From NCBI RefSeq assembly GCF_007474535.1, contig NZ_VKNW01000005.1, forward strand, positions 124,001 to 188,000: a DNA stretch of 64,000 nt, given 5' to 3'. How positions within the stretch are numbered: position 1 is the stretch's first letter; each line of letters opens with the position of its first letter. Under the pieces are notes generated by a model. The model searched no databases, had not been told where the DNA came from, and saw only the letters and a program-made list of their open reading frames with translations. Origin of the DNA: Chryseobacterium echinoideorum (GTDB lineage Bacteria > Bacteroidota > Bacteroidia > Flavobacteriales > Weeksellaceae). Below are positions 1 through 7,685 of this stretch, one piece after another. A program made the position numbers and the translations under genes.

Positions 1-325
1 TTTTATTCTTCCACAACGCATTAATAGAAAAGAAATTACGTCGTTTAAAACTTTCATCCACCACATCATCATGCACCAGAGTTGCTGTATGAATCAGCTC
101 AATCATCGAAGCTCCGCGATAGGTTTTTTCATTAACATCACCAATAAGTTTAGCACAAAGAAAAACAAACATCGGACGCATCTGTTTCCCTTTAGTTGTC
201 ACAATAAAACGGGTCACTTTATCCAACAAAGGGACTTTGCTTTGCATAGATTCATAAAACTTCTGCTCGAAAAGTTTCATTTCCTCATTGATCGGTTGCT
301 TGATTTCTTCTACAATGTTTGCCAC
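1..325 (-). CDS. Polyprenyl (octaprenyl-type) diphosphate synthase, N-terminal part
   Basis: This is the first 108 residues of a trans-prenyl chain synthase; the rest lies beyond the left edge. The family condenses isopentenyl diphosphate with allylic diphosphates to make the side chain of menaquinone. The visible part has the early helix with GKQMRP, which binds the homoallylic substrate, and the first aspartate-rich motif in LVHDDVVDES, which binds Mg-diphosphate. I chose a GTG start (VANIVEEIKQP) because no ATG lies in frame upstream before the promoter; this gives a normal family N-terminus. A TAnnTTTG box lies about 40 bases upstream. The family call is firm; chain length cannot be judged from this fragment. 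Confidence 0.9.
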   Translation of the reverse strand, partial: MANIVEEIKQPINEEMKLFEQKFYESMQSKVPLLDKVTRFIVTTKGKQMRPMFVFLCAKLIGDVNEKTYRGASMIELIHTATLVHDDVVDESFKRRNFFSINALWKNK

Positions 326-362
326 GAAGTAAGAATGATGGGTGGTTGTTGATTAATTCCCA

Positions 363-370
363 CAAAGATA
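363..370 (-). promoter_or_regulatory. Promoter -7 box (TATCTTTG) for the prenyl synthase
   Basis: On the minus strand TATCTTTG matches the Bacteroidota TAnnTTTG box, about 40 bases before the GTG start. No well-spaced TTG box was found upstream, so this is a partial match. Confidence 0.4.
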
Positions 371-486
371 ATTGTTTTCGGGCAATTTTAACATACAATT
401 AATTTGAAAGTCCTGTTTTAATGCTCAAAATTGGCCAGGCTAAATTTAATTAATAGTTCGTTATTGCCAAGCTTCATTATCATCAA

Positions 487-1365
487 TCAGTCTTTCAGCT
501 TATTTTTCGGAACAAAATACAGGCTTTGTTTTTCACCACCAATTGGAGAGTTGAACTTTTCTCCGGAAATGTAAATACCGTCTGAATCAACAGCAATACC
601 TTCTATCTGACCGATTGACAAAGCGCTCCCGAGAAAATAACGCTTGGGATTTTCATTAAAAAAAACTCCAGGTTCTGTTTCATTGAAGATCTCCAGAAAA
701 ACTTCCGTTTTTTTGGTATATCCAACTAAATATAGTTTTTTATCAAAATAAGCCGCATCCGTTACCATAAAATTCGTTTTAAAAGCTTCATGTTTTATCG
801 CTTTTTGTCTTTCTGAATTTTCCGGATCAATGGTATAGTGAGATGTAGCTTTAGCCGACCATTCTTTGGTAAAAAGATGGATATTTCCGTTGAGATAAAT
901 CATCGCTTCCGCATCAAAATCGGTTGAGCCATTTTTGGAGGAAAAATCGTTTTGTTCGGGATATTCAAAAGAAATAATCTTGAGGGAATCGTTCTGAAGG
1001 GTATTATCAGAAAAAGGTATCTGATAAATTTTCAGATCTTTTCTTGTTCCTGCGTTGTTGCCAAAATCTCCGATGTAGATGTTTTTCCCATCATTGGTAA
1101 GAGCTTCCCAGTCTTTATTTTCAGCATTAATTTTGAAACTGCCAACAATTTCACCCGTTTTAGGATCTAATTCATAGATTTCTGAAGTATTTCCGCTGTC
1201 GTTGAAGGTATATAATTTTGTGTTGAAAATATTTAATCCTGAAGTTTCCTGAATCTTTTCGTTTAATTCAGCAACTCTGTATTTTTTGATTTTGAAAATT
1301 GTTGCCTGTTGAGAGAATACACTGGCCGAAATCGTTAGAGCAAAAAGGAAAAAAATCTTTTTCAT
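487..1365 (-). CDS. Secreted propeller-like protein of unknown function
   Basis: A 292-residue protein with a signal peptide (MKKIFFLFALTISASVFSQ). The mature part has repeated short blocks typical of beta-propeller sheets: LYTFNDSGNTSEIYELDP, then NIYIGDFGNNAG, then GIYISGEKF near the end. This resembles the SdiA-regulated/esterase-like phytase propellers that follow the phrase IYIGDFGNN in other Bacteroidota, but no catalytic residues can be named. It has no T9SS tail and no lipobox, so it is probably periplasmic. It lies 72 bases downstream of alkB on the same strand and may be read through from that unit. The gene is real; its function is unknown. Confidence 0.75.
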   Translation of the reverse strand: MKKIFFLFALTISASVFSQQATIFKIKKYRVAELNEKIQETSGLNIFNTKLYTFNDSGNTSEIYELDPKTGEIVGSFKINAENKDWEALTNDGKNIYIGDFGNNAGTRKDLKIYQIPFSDNTLQNDSLKIISFEYPEQNDFSSKNGSTDFDAEAMIYLNGNIHLFTKEWSAKATSHYTIDPENSERQKAIKHEAFKTNFMVTDAAYFDKKLYLVGYTKKTEVFLEIFNETEPGVFFNENPKRYFLGSALSIGQIEGIAVDSDGIYISGEKFNSPIGGEKQSLYFVPKNKLKD

Positions 1366-1437
1366 CAGGTAAAATTAGCAATTTTCAGATAAAGCGAATA
1401 AGTGTCCAAGCCTTTTAGAATTTATTTAAACCAGATC

Positions 1438-2049
1438 TTATTCTTCAATCGTTCTGAAAGTTAGATTGACTCTCGGCGTTTTTACTTTTGTGGTGGGAGG
1501 AAGCCGATGAAGCCAATTTTCCTGTGTTTTTCCTTTCATAATCAGTAAACTGCCGTTTTCGAGCGAAATATCTATTCGTTCTTTTGTTTGTTTATGTTTA
1601 AAAGAGAATTTTCTTTCTGCTCCAAAAGTTAATGACGCAATAGCTCCGTTTTTCTTCAGATCTTTTTCACCATCGCTGTGATATGCCATTCCTTCGCTTC
1701 CGTCATGGTACAAATTGAGAAGGCAGGAGTTGTACGTTTCACCCGAAATGTCTTCACATTTTTGCTTTAATTCTAATAATTCAGGAGTCCAGATTTTAGC
1801 ATATTTTGTACGGTTTGAATAGGTATATTCAAATTCTTTTTCGCCAAACCATGCAACTTTTCTTTTGGTATAAATAAGCTTTCCGAAAATCACCGCTTCA
1901 TCATTTTCCCACGGAATTTGGGTGAATAAATACTGGTAATATTTTTCGCACTCTTTATCAGAAAAAATCTTTCCATAATATTCTGCTATTCCTTCTTTTG
2001 GGAGAATATTAATGGGAAAATTTTGTGTTTCGTCGAATAAATTATTCAT
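1438..2049 (-). CDS. alkB: AlkB-like 2-oxoglutarate/Fe(II) dioxygenase
   Basis: A 203-residue DNA/RNA dealkylation enzyme of the AlkB family, which removes 1-methyladenine and 3-methylcytosine by oxidative demethylation. The iron ligands are visible as His124 and Asp126 in AYHSDGE and His181 in WLHRLPPT. The 2-oxoglutarate-binding arginines are Arg193 and Arg199 in PRVNLTFR. The substrate-side segment SCLLNLYHDGSEGMAYHSD is typical of the ALKBH2/3-like branch. It is the second gene after the Ada-like gene on the same strand with 53 bases between, which suggests a shared alkylation-repair transcript. Confidence 0.95.
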   Translation of the reverse strand: MNNLFDETQNFPINILPKEGIAEYYGKIFSDKECEKYYQYLFTQIPWENDEAVIFGKLIYTKRKVAWFGEKEFEYTYSNRTKYAKIWTPELLELKQKCEDISGETYNSCLLNLYHDGSEGMAYHSDGEKDLKKNGAIASLTFGAERKFSFKHKQTKERIDISLENGSLLIMKGKTQENWLHRLPPTTKVKTPRVNLTFRTIEE

Positions 2050-2102
2050 TGTGTGAAATATTAATTTTGAAAACTAAATAATCGACTGAAGGATTAAATT
2101 AA

Positions 2103-2948
2103 TTAATCAGAAAAAACTTTTGCACTTTCCCAGCCAATCATCAGTTGTTTTCTGTCGCTTCCCCACATATAACCGCCAATTTTTCCGGAAGACTGTATCA
2201 CTCTGTGACATGGAATTAAAAACGCAACAGGATTACTGCCAATTGCCGTTCCTACTGCTCTTGAAGCTTTCGGACTTCCGATTTCTTTGGCTAAATTTCC
2301 GTAGGTTGAAAGCTTTCCCATGGGAATCGTTAATAAGCTTTCCCACACTTTGAGCTGAAAATCTGTTCCTTTTAAGTGAAGTTTAATCGTATTAAGCTTC
2401 GACCAATCTTTATTAAAAATTGATAATGCATTTCTTTGAAAATCATCCTGTTTTTCAAAAAAAGATGCATTGGGAAATTTATTTACTAAATCTCTCAATG
2501 CATTTTCTTTATTTTCGGTGAAAGCCATGAAGCAGACTCCCTTTTCTGTAGAAGCTGTCATGATTTCACCAAAAGGACTTTCGGAAAAACTGTAATTAAT
2601 ATTCAGATTTTTTCCGCCGTTCTTATATTCGGCAGGTGTCATTCCCTCAATTTTCACAAACAAATCGTGCAATCTGCTTGTACTTGAAAGTCCGGTTTCT
2701 AATGCTGCATCAAACAGGGTCGTTTTTTCTTCTTTCAATAAACTTTTTGCGTGTTCCAGACTGATGAACTGTAAAAATTTTTTCGGACTTGTTCCCGCCC
2801 AATCTGTAAATATTTTCTGAAAATGAGCCGGACTCAGATGAACTTTCTCCGCCACTTCATCCAAATTGGGCTGAAGTTTAAAGTTGCTTTGGATGTATTC
2901 TATCGCTTTGGCAATTCTCTGGTAATCTATTTGATCCTGTGCAGACAT
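2103..2948 (-). CDS. ada: Ada-like AraC regulator fused to O6-methylguanine-DNA methyltransferase
   Basis: A 281-residue fusion. Residues about 5-110 form an AraC-type double helix-turn-helix (VAEKVHLSPAHFQKIF, then AALETGLSSTSRLHDLF). Residues about 190-275 form a methyltransferase with the acceptor cysteine Cys247 in IPCHRVIQ. The N-terminal zinc/phosphotriester domain of E. coli Ada, which senses damage through a methylated Cys, is absent. I chose ATG at 2948 over a TTG ten codons upstream because the helix-turn-helix family begins shortly after it. The gene is followed by alkB, so both direct-reversal repair routes are together. How it would be activated without the sensor domain is open. 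Confidence 0.93.
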   Translation of the reverse strand: MSAQDQIDYQRIAKAIEYIQSNFKLQPNLDEVAEKVHLSPAHFQKIFTDWAGTSPKKFLQFISLEHAKSLLKEEKTTLFDAALETGLSSTSRLHDLFVKIEGMTPAEYKNGGKNLNINYSFSESPFGEIMTASTEKGVCFMAFTENKENALRDLVNKFPNASFFEKQDDFQRNALSIFNKDWSKLNTIKLHLKGTDFQLKVWESLLTIPMGKLSTYGNLAKEIGSPKASRAVGTAIGSNPVAFLIPCHRVIQSSGKIGGYMWGSDRKQLMIGWESAKVFSD

Positions 2949-3016
2949 TTCATTTTGTTTTACATCACAAATTTCCAAAGAAAAAATGAGAGGAAAAATC
3001 CGTTTCCTGCGGAATT

Positions 3017-3868
3017 TTAATCTCTGTTGATGTGGTAATACGCCAACATTTTATAATATAATTTTGCCGCTAAAAACGCTGTTGGTTTAGAATACGGAGA
3101 ATCCATCAATTCAACAATATCAAATGCAACAACATTACATTTTTCAAAAACTTTTCTCAACAATTCCAAAGTTGGGTACCATTGCAAACCACCCGGTTCC
3201 GGAGTTCCTGTTGACGGAGCAATAGAAGGATCAAAAGCATCTAAATCAATAGTAATATAAACGTTACCTGAAACTTTTTCCAATACATCGTTTACCCAGT
3301 TTTCGTTGTTTGCGATTTCGTGCGCAAAAAAGACTCTTCCTTCCGGTAAATACTGATTTTCTTCCACATCCATCGAACGGATTCCCACCTGAACCAGATT
3401 ATGTTTCTGGTTGGCTTCAAAAACGGCACAAGCGTGATTGGAAGTAGATCCATGAAAATCAGGACGCAAATCTGTATGTGCATCCAGCTGAAGAACCGTC
3501 AAATTATCATACTTCTCTCCTATCGCACGAATTGAACCGATAGAAACCGAATGCTCTCCCCCGAAAAGCGTAAACAATTTATCTGTTTCCAAAAGTTCTT
3601 TTGTTTTCTGATAAACGGCTTCCGTCATGGCTTCCGGTGAAGAATTTTCAGCAACTTCTCCCGCCATGTAAACTCCTTCAAGGTAAGGCTCTGTTCCTGT
3701 TTCGATGTCGTACAACTCCATATTTTCAGAAGCATCCAGGAACAATTCAGGACCTTTGTCGGCTCCTTTTCCCCAGGTTGAAGTTCCGTCATAAGGAACG
3801 GTTACCAAAACTACTTTTGAATTTTCTAACGAAGCATTTTCTTCAGGAATTCCTGCGTATGTTTTCAT
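3017..3868 (-). CDS. speB: Agmatinase / ureohydrolase
   Basis: A 283-residue ureohydrolase, expected to split agmatine to putrescine and urea. The binuclear manganese ligands are all present: His106 in GGEHSVS, Asp129, His131 and Asp133 in LDAHTDLR, and Asp208 and Asp210 in TIDLDAFDPS. The block STGTPEPGG is characteristic of agmatinases and related enzymes. The length is normal. It sits 68 bases upstream of the Ada-like gene on the same strand. No arginine decarboxylase is visible nearby. A related substrate such as guanidinobutyrate cannot be excluded. Confidence 0.92.
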   Translation of the reverse strand: MKTYAGIPEENASLENSKVVLVTVPYDGTSTWGKGADKGPELFLDASENMELYDIETGTEPYLEGVYMAGEVAENSSPEAMTEAVYQKTKELLETDKLFTLFGGEHSVSIGSIRAIGEKYDNLTVLQLDAHTDLRPDFHGSTSNHACAVFEANQKHNLVQVGIRSMDVEENQYLPEGRVFFAHEIANNENWVNDVLEKVSGNVYITIDLDAFDPSIAPSTGTPEPGGLQWYPTLELLRKVFEKCNVVAFDIVELMDSPYSKPTAFLAAKLYYKMLAYYHINRD

Positions 3869-4119
3869 ATGTAGATATTTATTGTTTTTTTAAGGTCATA
3901 TGGTATCGCCTAATCTTCATTGGTGTTTGTGTTTCAACATTAGTCATGGCGATTTCATAATTTATAATTAAAAAATTAAATGATTTAACGATTGAAAGAT
4001 TTTCGCCAAAGATACAAAGAAGTTGGGAGATTGGCGGAAGTTGAATATCTGATTCCAAAAATACAGAAGCAAAGAAATTGGTTGATAAAATAAAAATTCT
4101 CAATTATGGGAAACCGTAA

Positions 4120-4149
4120 TTGTTGTTAGACTTGTTTTTTTTATATTTG
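4120..4149 (+). promoter_or_regulatory. Promoter (TTG, 19 nt, TATATTTG) for the serine hydrolase gene
   Basis: TTG at 4120-4122 and TATATTTG at 4142-4149 are separated by 19 bases, an exact Bacteroidota promoter layout. The predicted start of transcription is near 4156, just before the palindrome at 4165-4181. Confidence 0.6.
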
Positions 4150-4164
4150 AAATTGTAATTGGGA

Positions 4165-4181
4165 TTGACGCAATGCGTCAA
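4165..4181. promoter_or_regulatory. Perfect 8-bp palindrome (TTGACGCA-A-TGCGTCAA), operator-like
   Basis: The inverted repeat TTGACGCA / TGCGTCAA has a one-base centre and lies about 10 bases after the predicted transcription start of the serine hydrolase gene. The position and the perfect symmetry suit a repressor site; a recombination site at the island border is the alternative. No regulator gene is adjacent. Confidence 0.5.
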
Positions 4182-4228
4182 TATTTGAGTTGTGATTAAT
4201 TTAAAAACAGCTTCGTACAAAAAACAAA

Positions 4229-5266
4229 ATGACTAAAACAAAATCAAAACGAGTTATTAGAATTTTATTGTTCTTGGGAACAGTAATCTCATTGTATTTT
4301 GTTCCGTGGTCTATTATAACCGCTTGGATAAAACCATTTCCAAATACCGTTCAGGAACAAGTCGATAAAGCTGCGGATTACGGATTTGATGGTATTGTTG
4401 TTTGTGTGAACAAAACGGGAAATCAATCAGAATTTTATACTTCAGGCTACAAAAACAGAGAAAATAAAATTCCAGCCGACTCCAATGCATTATTTAAAAT
4501 TGCAAGTGTTAGTAAATTATATAATGCTGTTGCCATTGCTAAATTGACTCGGGATGGAAAATTATCATTAGACAAAACACTTGCAGACTATCTACCTGAT
4601 TTAAACGGAAGAATAGAATATGCTGATAAAATCACGTTGCGTATGTTGGTTAAACACCGTAGTGGCATTCCCGATTATGTTCGTACTCCTAATTATTGGG
4701 CACATCCAAAAGAAACAGCAGATGAACAACTTGCTTTGGTTTTGGATAAACCAGCTAACTCTAAACCCGATAAAAAATATGAATATTCCAACACGAATTA
4801 CTTATTACTTGGCAGAATAATGAACCAAGTTCTTGGTTACGACAAATTTGAATATATTCAAAAAGAGATATTAAACCCACTGAATTTAAAGCATACTTTC
4901 CGCTCCATTCAAGATGTGAATATTAATGATGTAATGAGCGGTTACTATGTAGGTTACAATAGGGACTTAAAAACGGAAAATGTAGGCTCAATACTGGCGA
5001 CAGCGGAAGATTTGAGCAGATTTATTCGAGCATTAAACGATGGCTCCGTCTTTAGAGATAAAAAAGAACAAGAAATCTATTCCTCTATTTACAAGTATGA
5101 ACATACAGGATTGATACCCGGATACCAAACCATTGCTAAATATCATAAGGATATAGACGCTGTAGTCATTCAATTTACGAATACGGTAAACTTTGAAGGT
5201 TATAATTGGAATATGTCAGAAATTATGTATGATCGAATAGTCAAAATATTGAGAAAGAAAAACTAG
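4229..5266 (+). CDS. Membrane-anchored serine hydrolase, class C beta-lactamase / PBP-like
   Basis: A 345-residue protein of the beta-lactamase-related (Pfam Beta-lactamase, class C/DD-peptidase) family. The catalytic SxxK is Ser93-Val-Ser-Lys96, the second motif is Tyr186-Ser-Asn188 (YEYSN), and the third is His292-Thr-Gly294. An N-terminal hydrophobic segment (residues about 10-30) anchors or exports it to the periplasm. Such proteins are often D,D-peptidases, esterases or peptidoglycan-amino-acid hydrolases rather than resistance enzymes; the substrate cannot be told. It is the first gene of the accessory island and has its own promoter with an operator-like palindrome. Its codon use is more AT-rich than that of the core genes. 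Confidence 0.88.
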   Translation: MTKTKSKRVIRILLFLGTVISLYFVPWSIITAWIKPFPNTVQEQVDKAADYGFDGIVVCVNKTGNQSEFYTSGYKNRENKIPADSNALFKIASVSKLYNAVAIAKLTRDGKLSLDKTLADYLPDLNGRIEYADKITLRMLVKHRSGIPDYVRTPNYWAHPKETADEQLALVLDKPANSKPDKKYEYSNTNYLLLGRIMNQVLGYDKFEYIQKEILNPLNLKHTFRSIQDVNINDVMSGYYVGYNRDLKTENVGSILATAEDLSRFIRALNDGSVFRDKKEQEIYSSIYKYEHTGLIPGYQTIAKYHKDIDAVVIQFTNTVNFEGYNWNMSEIMYDRIVKILRKKN

Positions 5267-5269
5267 CCA

Positions 5270-5402
5270 CAACATTGTATAAGCATAATGCGGGCTAAAG
5301 TGCTTTTATTGAGTATTTGTGCAAGGTTCAACATTAGTAATTCTATTGAACTTTTTGTGCTAAAAACCCCGCCTTCGCAAGCCCTAATCCGTTTGCGGTC
5401 AG
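5270..5402 (+). repeat. Island intergenic element A (conserved spacer repeat plus GC-rich attC-like part)
   Basis: The first part, 5270-5330, contains AATGCGGGCTAAAGTGCTT and TTGTGCAAGGTTCA and is clearly related to the elements after the genes ending at 6902 and 7535. The second part, 5366-5402, contains CCCCGCCTTCGCAAGCCC and ATCCGTTTGCGG and shares CTTCGCAA-GCC-ATCCG with the element at 6012-6061. The ends CCGC and GCGG are complementary. It lies directly after the serine hydrolase stop and just before the next start. Confidence 0.55.
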
Positions 5403-5431
5403 CTTATCAAACAACCTTAAGAACCAAACAA

Positions 5432-5992
5432 ATGACATTTTTATACACAGCAAGAGGCACATACAACAAGACTTATGACGAAGACGGAATGTCGTGGGAC
5501 AAATATGTTGAGTGGTCTAAATTGACACACTTGACAGAACTTGTTTCGCTTGATGGGATGCTGAATGAGATTTTAGTTGAGCCAGATTATGAAAATGCAG
5601 ATGATTGGAATTTTATTCACGTAGTAGAACAGTATCAAACAGGCTTCTTTACGACACTTGACTTTGTATTTAAACGACTAAAAGCAAAAGATAAATTTAA
5701 CCTTTTGACTATTGTATTAGATCCAAACCAAGACTGTAAGAACATAGACATTGAAGGTTATGAATTTGTCGGTTACGACTTACTAGACCAAGATTTCAGC
5801 ATTAGTGCTTTGACAAATTGTGGAGGTTTTGACGAAACATTTTTGCCGACTGACCTTAACGATAAAGGACTAATTGCCGACTTTGTAAAAGCTTATGATA
5901 TAAAGAAACGACTTTTAGAAAACAACCCAAATGAACATCACGCAGACACAAATATAATTGCCGTCTGGCGACACAAAACAATTGGACGATGA
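5432..5992 (+). CDS. Uncharacterised cytosolic protein (accessory island)
   Basis: A 186-residue protein that I do not recognise. I chose ATG at 5432 (MTFLYTARGTYNKTYDEDG) because the open frame upstream is translated spacer element, not protein-like. It has no signal peptide or membrane segment. It is acidic, with a predicted alternating alpha/beta pattern: NLLTIVLDPNQDC and YEFVGYDLLDQDFSISAL in the middle and a helical end. The phrase YEFVGYDLLD followed by a Cys-Gly-Gly loop may be an immunity- or enzyme-like fold but no motif supports a function. It sits between two island elements as a single-gene unit, the pattern of mobile cassettes. Confidence 0.65.
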   Translation: MTFLYTARGTYNKTYDEDGMSWDKYVEWSKLTHLTELVSLDGMLNEILVEPDYENADDWNFIHVVEQYQTGFFTTLDFVFKRLKAKDKFNLLTIVLDPNQDCKNIDIEGYEFVGYDLLDQDFSISALTNCGGFDETFLPTDLNDKGLIADFVKAYDIKKRLLENNPNEHHADTNIIAVWRHKTIGR

Positions 5993-6011
5993 AAAAACAA
6001 TATTGACATAA

Positions 6012-6061
6012 AAAGCCGATCCCGCTAACATCTACTTCGCAAAGCCGATCCGATTGTTAGC
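6012..6061 (+). repeat. Island element D: attC-like hairpin with internal direct repeat
   Basis: GCTAACA at 6024-6030 and TGTTAGC at 6055-6061 form a 7-bp perfect inverted repeat. Between and before them AAAGCCGATCC occurs twice (6012-6022 and 6041-6051). The central CTTCGCAAAGCCGATCCG resembles the middle of element A. The paired ends resemble R-type core sites of integron attC sites (GTTAGC). No integrase is present in the window, so this is only a structural resemblance. Confidence 0.45.
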
Positions 6062-6089
6062 TGTAAGCTTATAAAGAAAAACCGCTTAA

Positions 6090-6902
6090 ATGAAATATAT
6101 ATTTACAATTTTACTAAGTTTAGTATTTAATATATTATTTAGTCAAACTACTGATAAAACGAAATTATATATTATTGGAACTGTTCATCAAAGTTCTGAG
6201 ATATTAAACCCTCAAATGTTATTTGAAATATTGGATAATATAAGACCTGATATTTTACTACAAGAAAACGACAGTGAGCAAATTACAACATATTTCGAGG
6301 ATATTCGTCCAAATTCGAATGAACAAAATGCTTCTTTGCAGTATTTAAAGAAATATCCGAATACGTTGAATTTACCGTTTGAGTTTGAAGGAAGAAATTC
6401 TTATAGAGATTATAATGGAATGACTCCAACAGATAACTTAACCGTAAAACTTATTGATAGTTTATATAACAAAAAAATGCTATCTCCTCAAAATGAAAGA
6501 ATTTATCAAAATTATATTGATGCTAATAAATCGTTGATTGAATTTTCAAAAAAAGGTTTCAGAGCTATGAACTCTAAACAATTTGATTCGATAAACAAAA
6601 TTCGCCAAAACATTCAACATAAAGAATTGTTAAAAATTTGTGAAACGGAAAATGTTTTTTCTAATCGATTTGTTACTAAACCAAACGGACAAAAAATTTC
6701 CTATAAAGATGGATTTAAACTATGGTGTAATTTTTGGGATTTAAGAAATAATTCAATGGCAATTAATATTATTAGAACTGCTTTCCGACACAAAGGAAAA
6801 AAAATAGTTGTGTTAACAGGTGTTCAGCATAAATATTATTTACTAGAATTATTAGAGAAATATTACGACGGAAACTACGAAATTATAGATTACTTTAAAT
6901 AA
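6090..6902 (+). CDS. Secreted TraB/Tiki/ChaN-superfamily protein
   Basis: A 270-residue protein with a signal peptide (MKYIFTILLSLVFNILFSQ). It shows the marks of the TraB/PrgY/Tiki/GumN superfamily: GTVHQSSE with His33, RPDILLQE with Glu59, and near the end the VVLTGVQHKYYLLELL block with the second conserved His. Members are metal-dependent peptidase-like or heme-binding-like proteins; the activity here is not known. The gene is strikingly AT-rich compared with flanking core genes, which suggests recent acquisition. It is preceded by element D and followed by element B, so it is a single-gene unit in the island. Confidence 0.6.
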   Translation: MKYIFTILLSLVFNILFSQTTDKTKLYIIGTVHQSSEILNPQMLFEILDNIRPDILLQENDSEQITTYFEDIRPNSNEQNASLQYLKKYPNTLNLPFEFEGRNSYRDYNGMTPTDNLTVKLIDSLYNKKMLSPQNERIYQNYIDANKSLIEFSKKGFRAMNSKQFDSINKIRQNIQHKELLKICETENVFSNRFVTKPNGQKISYKDGFKLWCNFWDLRNNSMAINIIRTAFRHKGKKIVVLTGVQHKYYLLELLEKYYDGNYEIIDYFK

Positions 6903-6985
6903 ACAGCGGCTTTATGAAATGGCAGGTTAAAGGAAACATAGAAAGTTTGTGCATTTTTTGTAGCAACAGGTTAGTGCAAAATTGT
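6903..6985 (+). repeat. Island intergenic element B
   Basis: Starts right after the stop codon. ACAGCGGCTTTATGAAATGG, CAGGTTAAAG and TTTGTGCA align loosely with elements A (5270) and C (7538). It is the least similar of the three. Confidence 0.4.
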
Positions 6986-7010
6986 AAGTCAGTTTAAAAA
7001 AAGAAACAAA

Positions 7011-7535
7011 ATGGCAACCTATCAATATTATTTAGCAGTTGTTCCAAAAAAAGGAATTGAAAAGAAGCACGGATACATACCTGAAACCATTGGAGTTAAC
7101 ACAGAAACGGGATATTTCGAATCTGACGCAGAAATCTATTGGAAAGAAGTCGAAATAAAAGCAGACGAAATTGTTTCAAAAATTGACTTCATTATTAAAC
7201 GAGCAAATTGGGGAAACGATAAAACAAGTATTAATTGGAAAACTTACTCTGACGAAGTTGACAATGACGCTTCAATTTATTTGGATGAAAATTCTTTGAC
7301 AATCAGAGAGTTTTATTTTCGAGCAGATTTGAGAGAAAAAAATTTAATCTTTTTAAAGAATATGATAGTGTTATGTGAAGAAAATGAATGGTTATTCTTT
7401 GACAGAAAAGGAGGACTTATGAAACCAAACTATGAAGAAATTAAAAATAGTATTAGGAATTCAAACACATACAGTTTTTTGAAAGATCCAATTAAATATT
7501 TAGAAAAGATTGGCAAACATAAAGAACAAAGCTGA
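7011..7535 (+). CDS. Uncharacterised protein (accessory island)
   Basis: A 174-residue protein with no signal peptide, membrane segment or motif that I recognise. The N-terminus (MATYQYYLAVVPKKGI) and the middle (SIYLDENSLTIREFYFRADLR, split here by composition) look like a mixed alpha/beta fold: an antiparallel sheet with amphipathic helices. WEKEVEIKADEI-type and KNMIVLCEENEWLFFD segments recall small immunity-type or SMI1-neighbour proteins, but this is only an impression. It follows element B and precedes element C, and is AT-rich like the rest of the island. The reading frame and start are well supported; the function is unknown. Confidence 0.65.
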   Translation: MATYQYYLAVVPKKGIEKKHGYIPETIGVNTETGYFESDAEIYWKEVEIKADEIVSKIDFIIKRANWGNDKTSINWKTYSDEVDNDASIYLDENSLTIREFYFRADLREKNLIFLKNMIVLCEENEWLFFDRKGGLMKPNYEEIKNSIRNSNTYSFLKDPIKYLEKIGKHKEQS

Positions 7536-7537
7536 AC

Positions 7538-7606
7538 ATACAGCATCGGTTTAGCAATATGGCGGCTGAAGTGCTTCTATAAAACATTGTGCAAAGCTTC
7601 ATACAA
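7538..7606 (+). repeat. Island intergenic element C
   Basis: ATATGGCGGCTGAAGTGCTT followed by CTATAAAACATTGTGCAAAG matches element A after the serine hydrolase almost throughout its length. It marks the right end of the accessory island before the HAD gene. Confidence 0.55.
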
Positions 7607-7685
7607 GATAAAATGCCATATTTCAATTTCCCAAATCACCAATCCTTAAATTTTAAAACATTATTTTTGCACAAATTAAAATTCT

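Larger units (their letters stand above)
3869..4228. other. Intergenic region at the left border of the accessory island
   Basis: A 360-base divergent gap between speB and the serine hydrolase. It holds an AT-rich leader on the speB side, a degenerate stretch with the phrase GCCAAAGATACAAAGAAG (a kind seen in decayed intergenic repeats of this group), a promoter at 4120-4149 and a perfect palindrome at 4165-4181. Nothing else was recognised. Confidence 0.6.

Noticed and set aside
3879..4103. 74-codon minus-strand frame upstream of speB
   Set aside because: Composition and position suggest leader and decayed repeat; no motif, no promoter.
5288..5431. N-terminal extension of the unknown island gene
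   Set aside because: This part is translated spacer element A; the ATG at 5432 gives a protein-like start.
4120..7610. True integron
   Set aside because: No tyrosine integrase with the integron patch is seen in the window and the elements match attC only loosely; kept as cassette-like.
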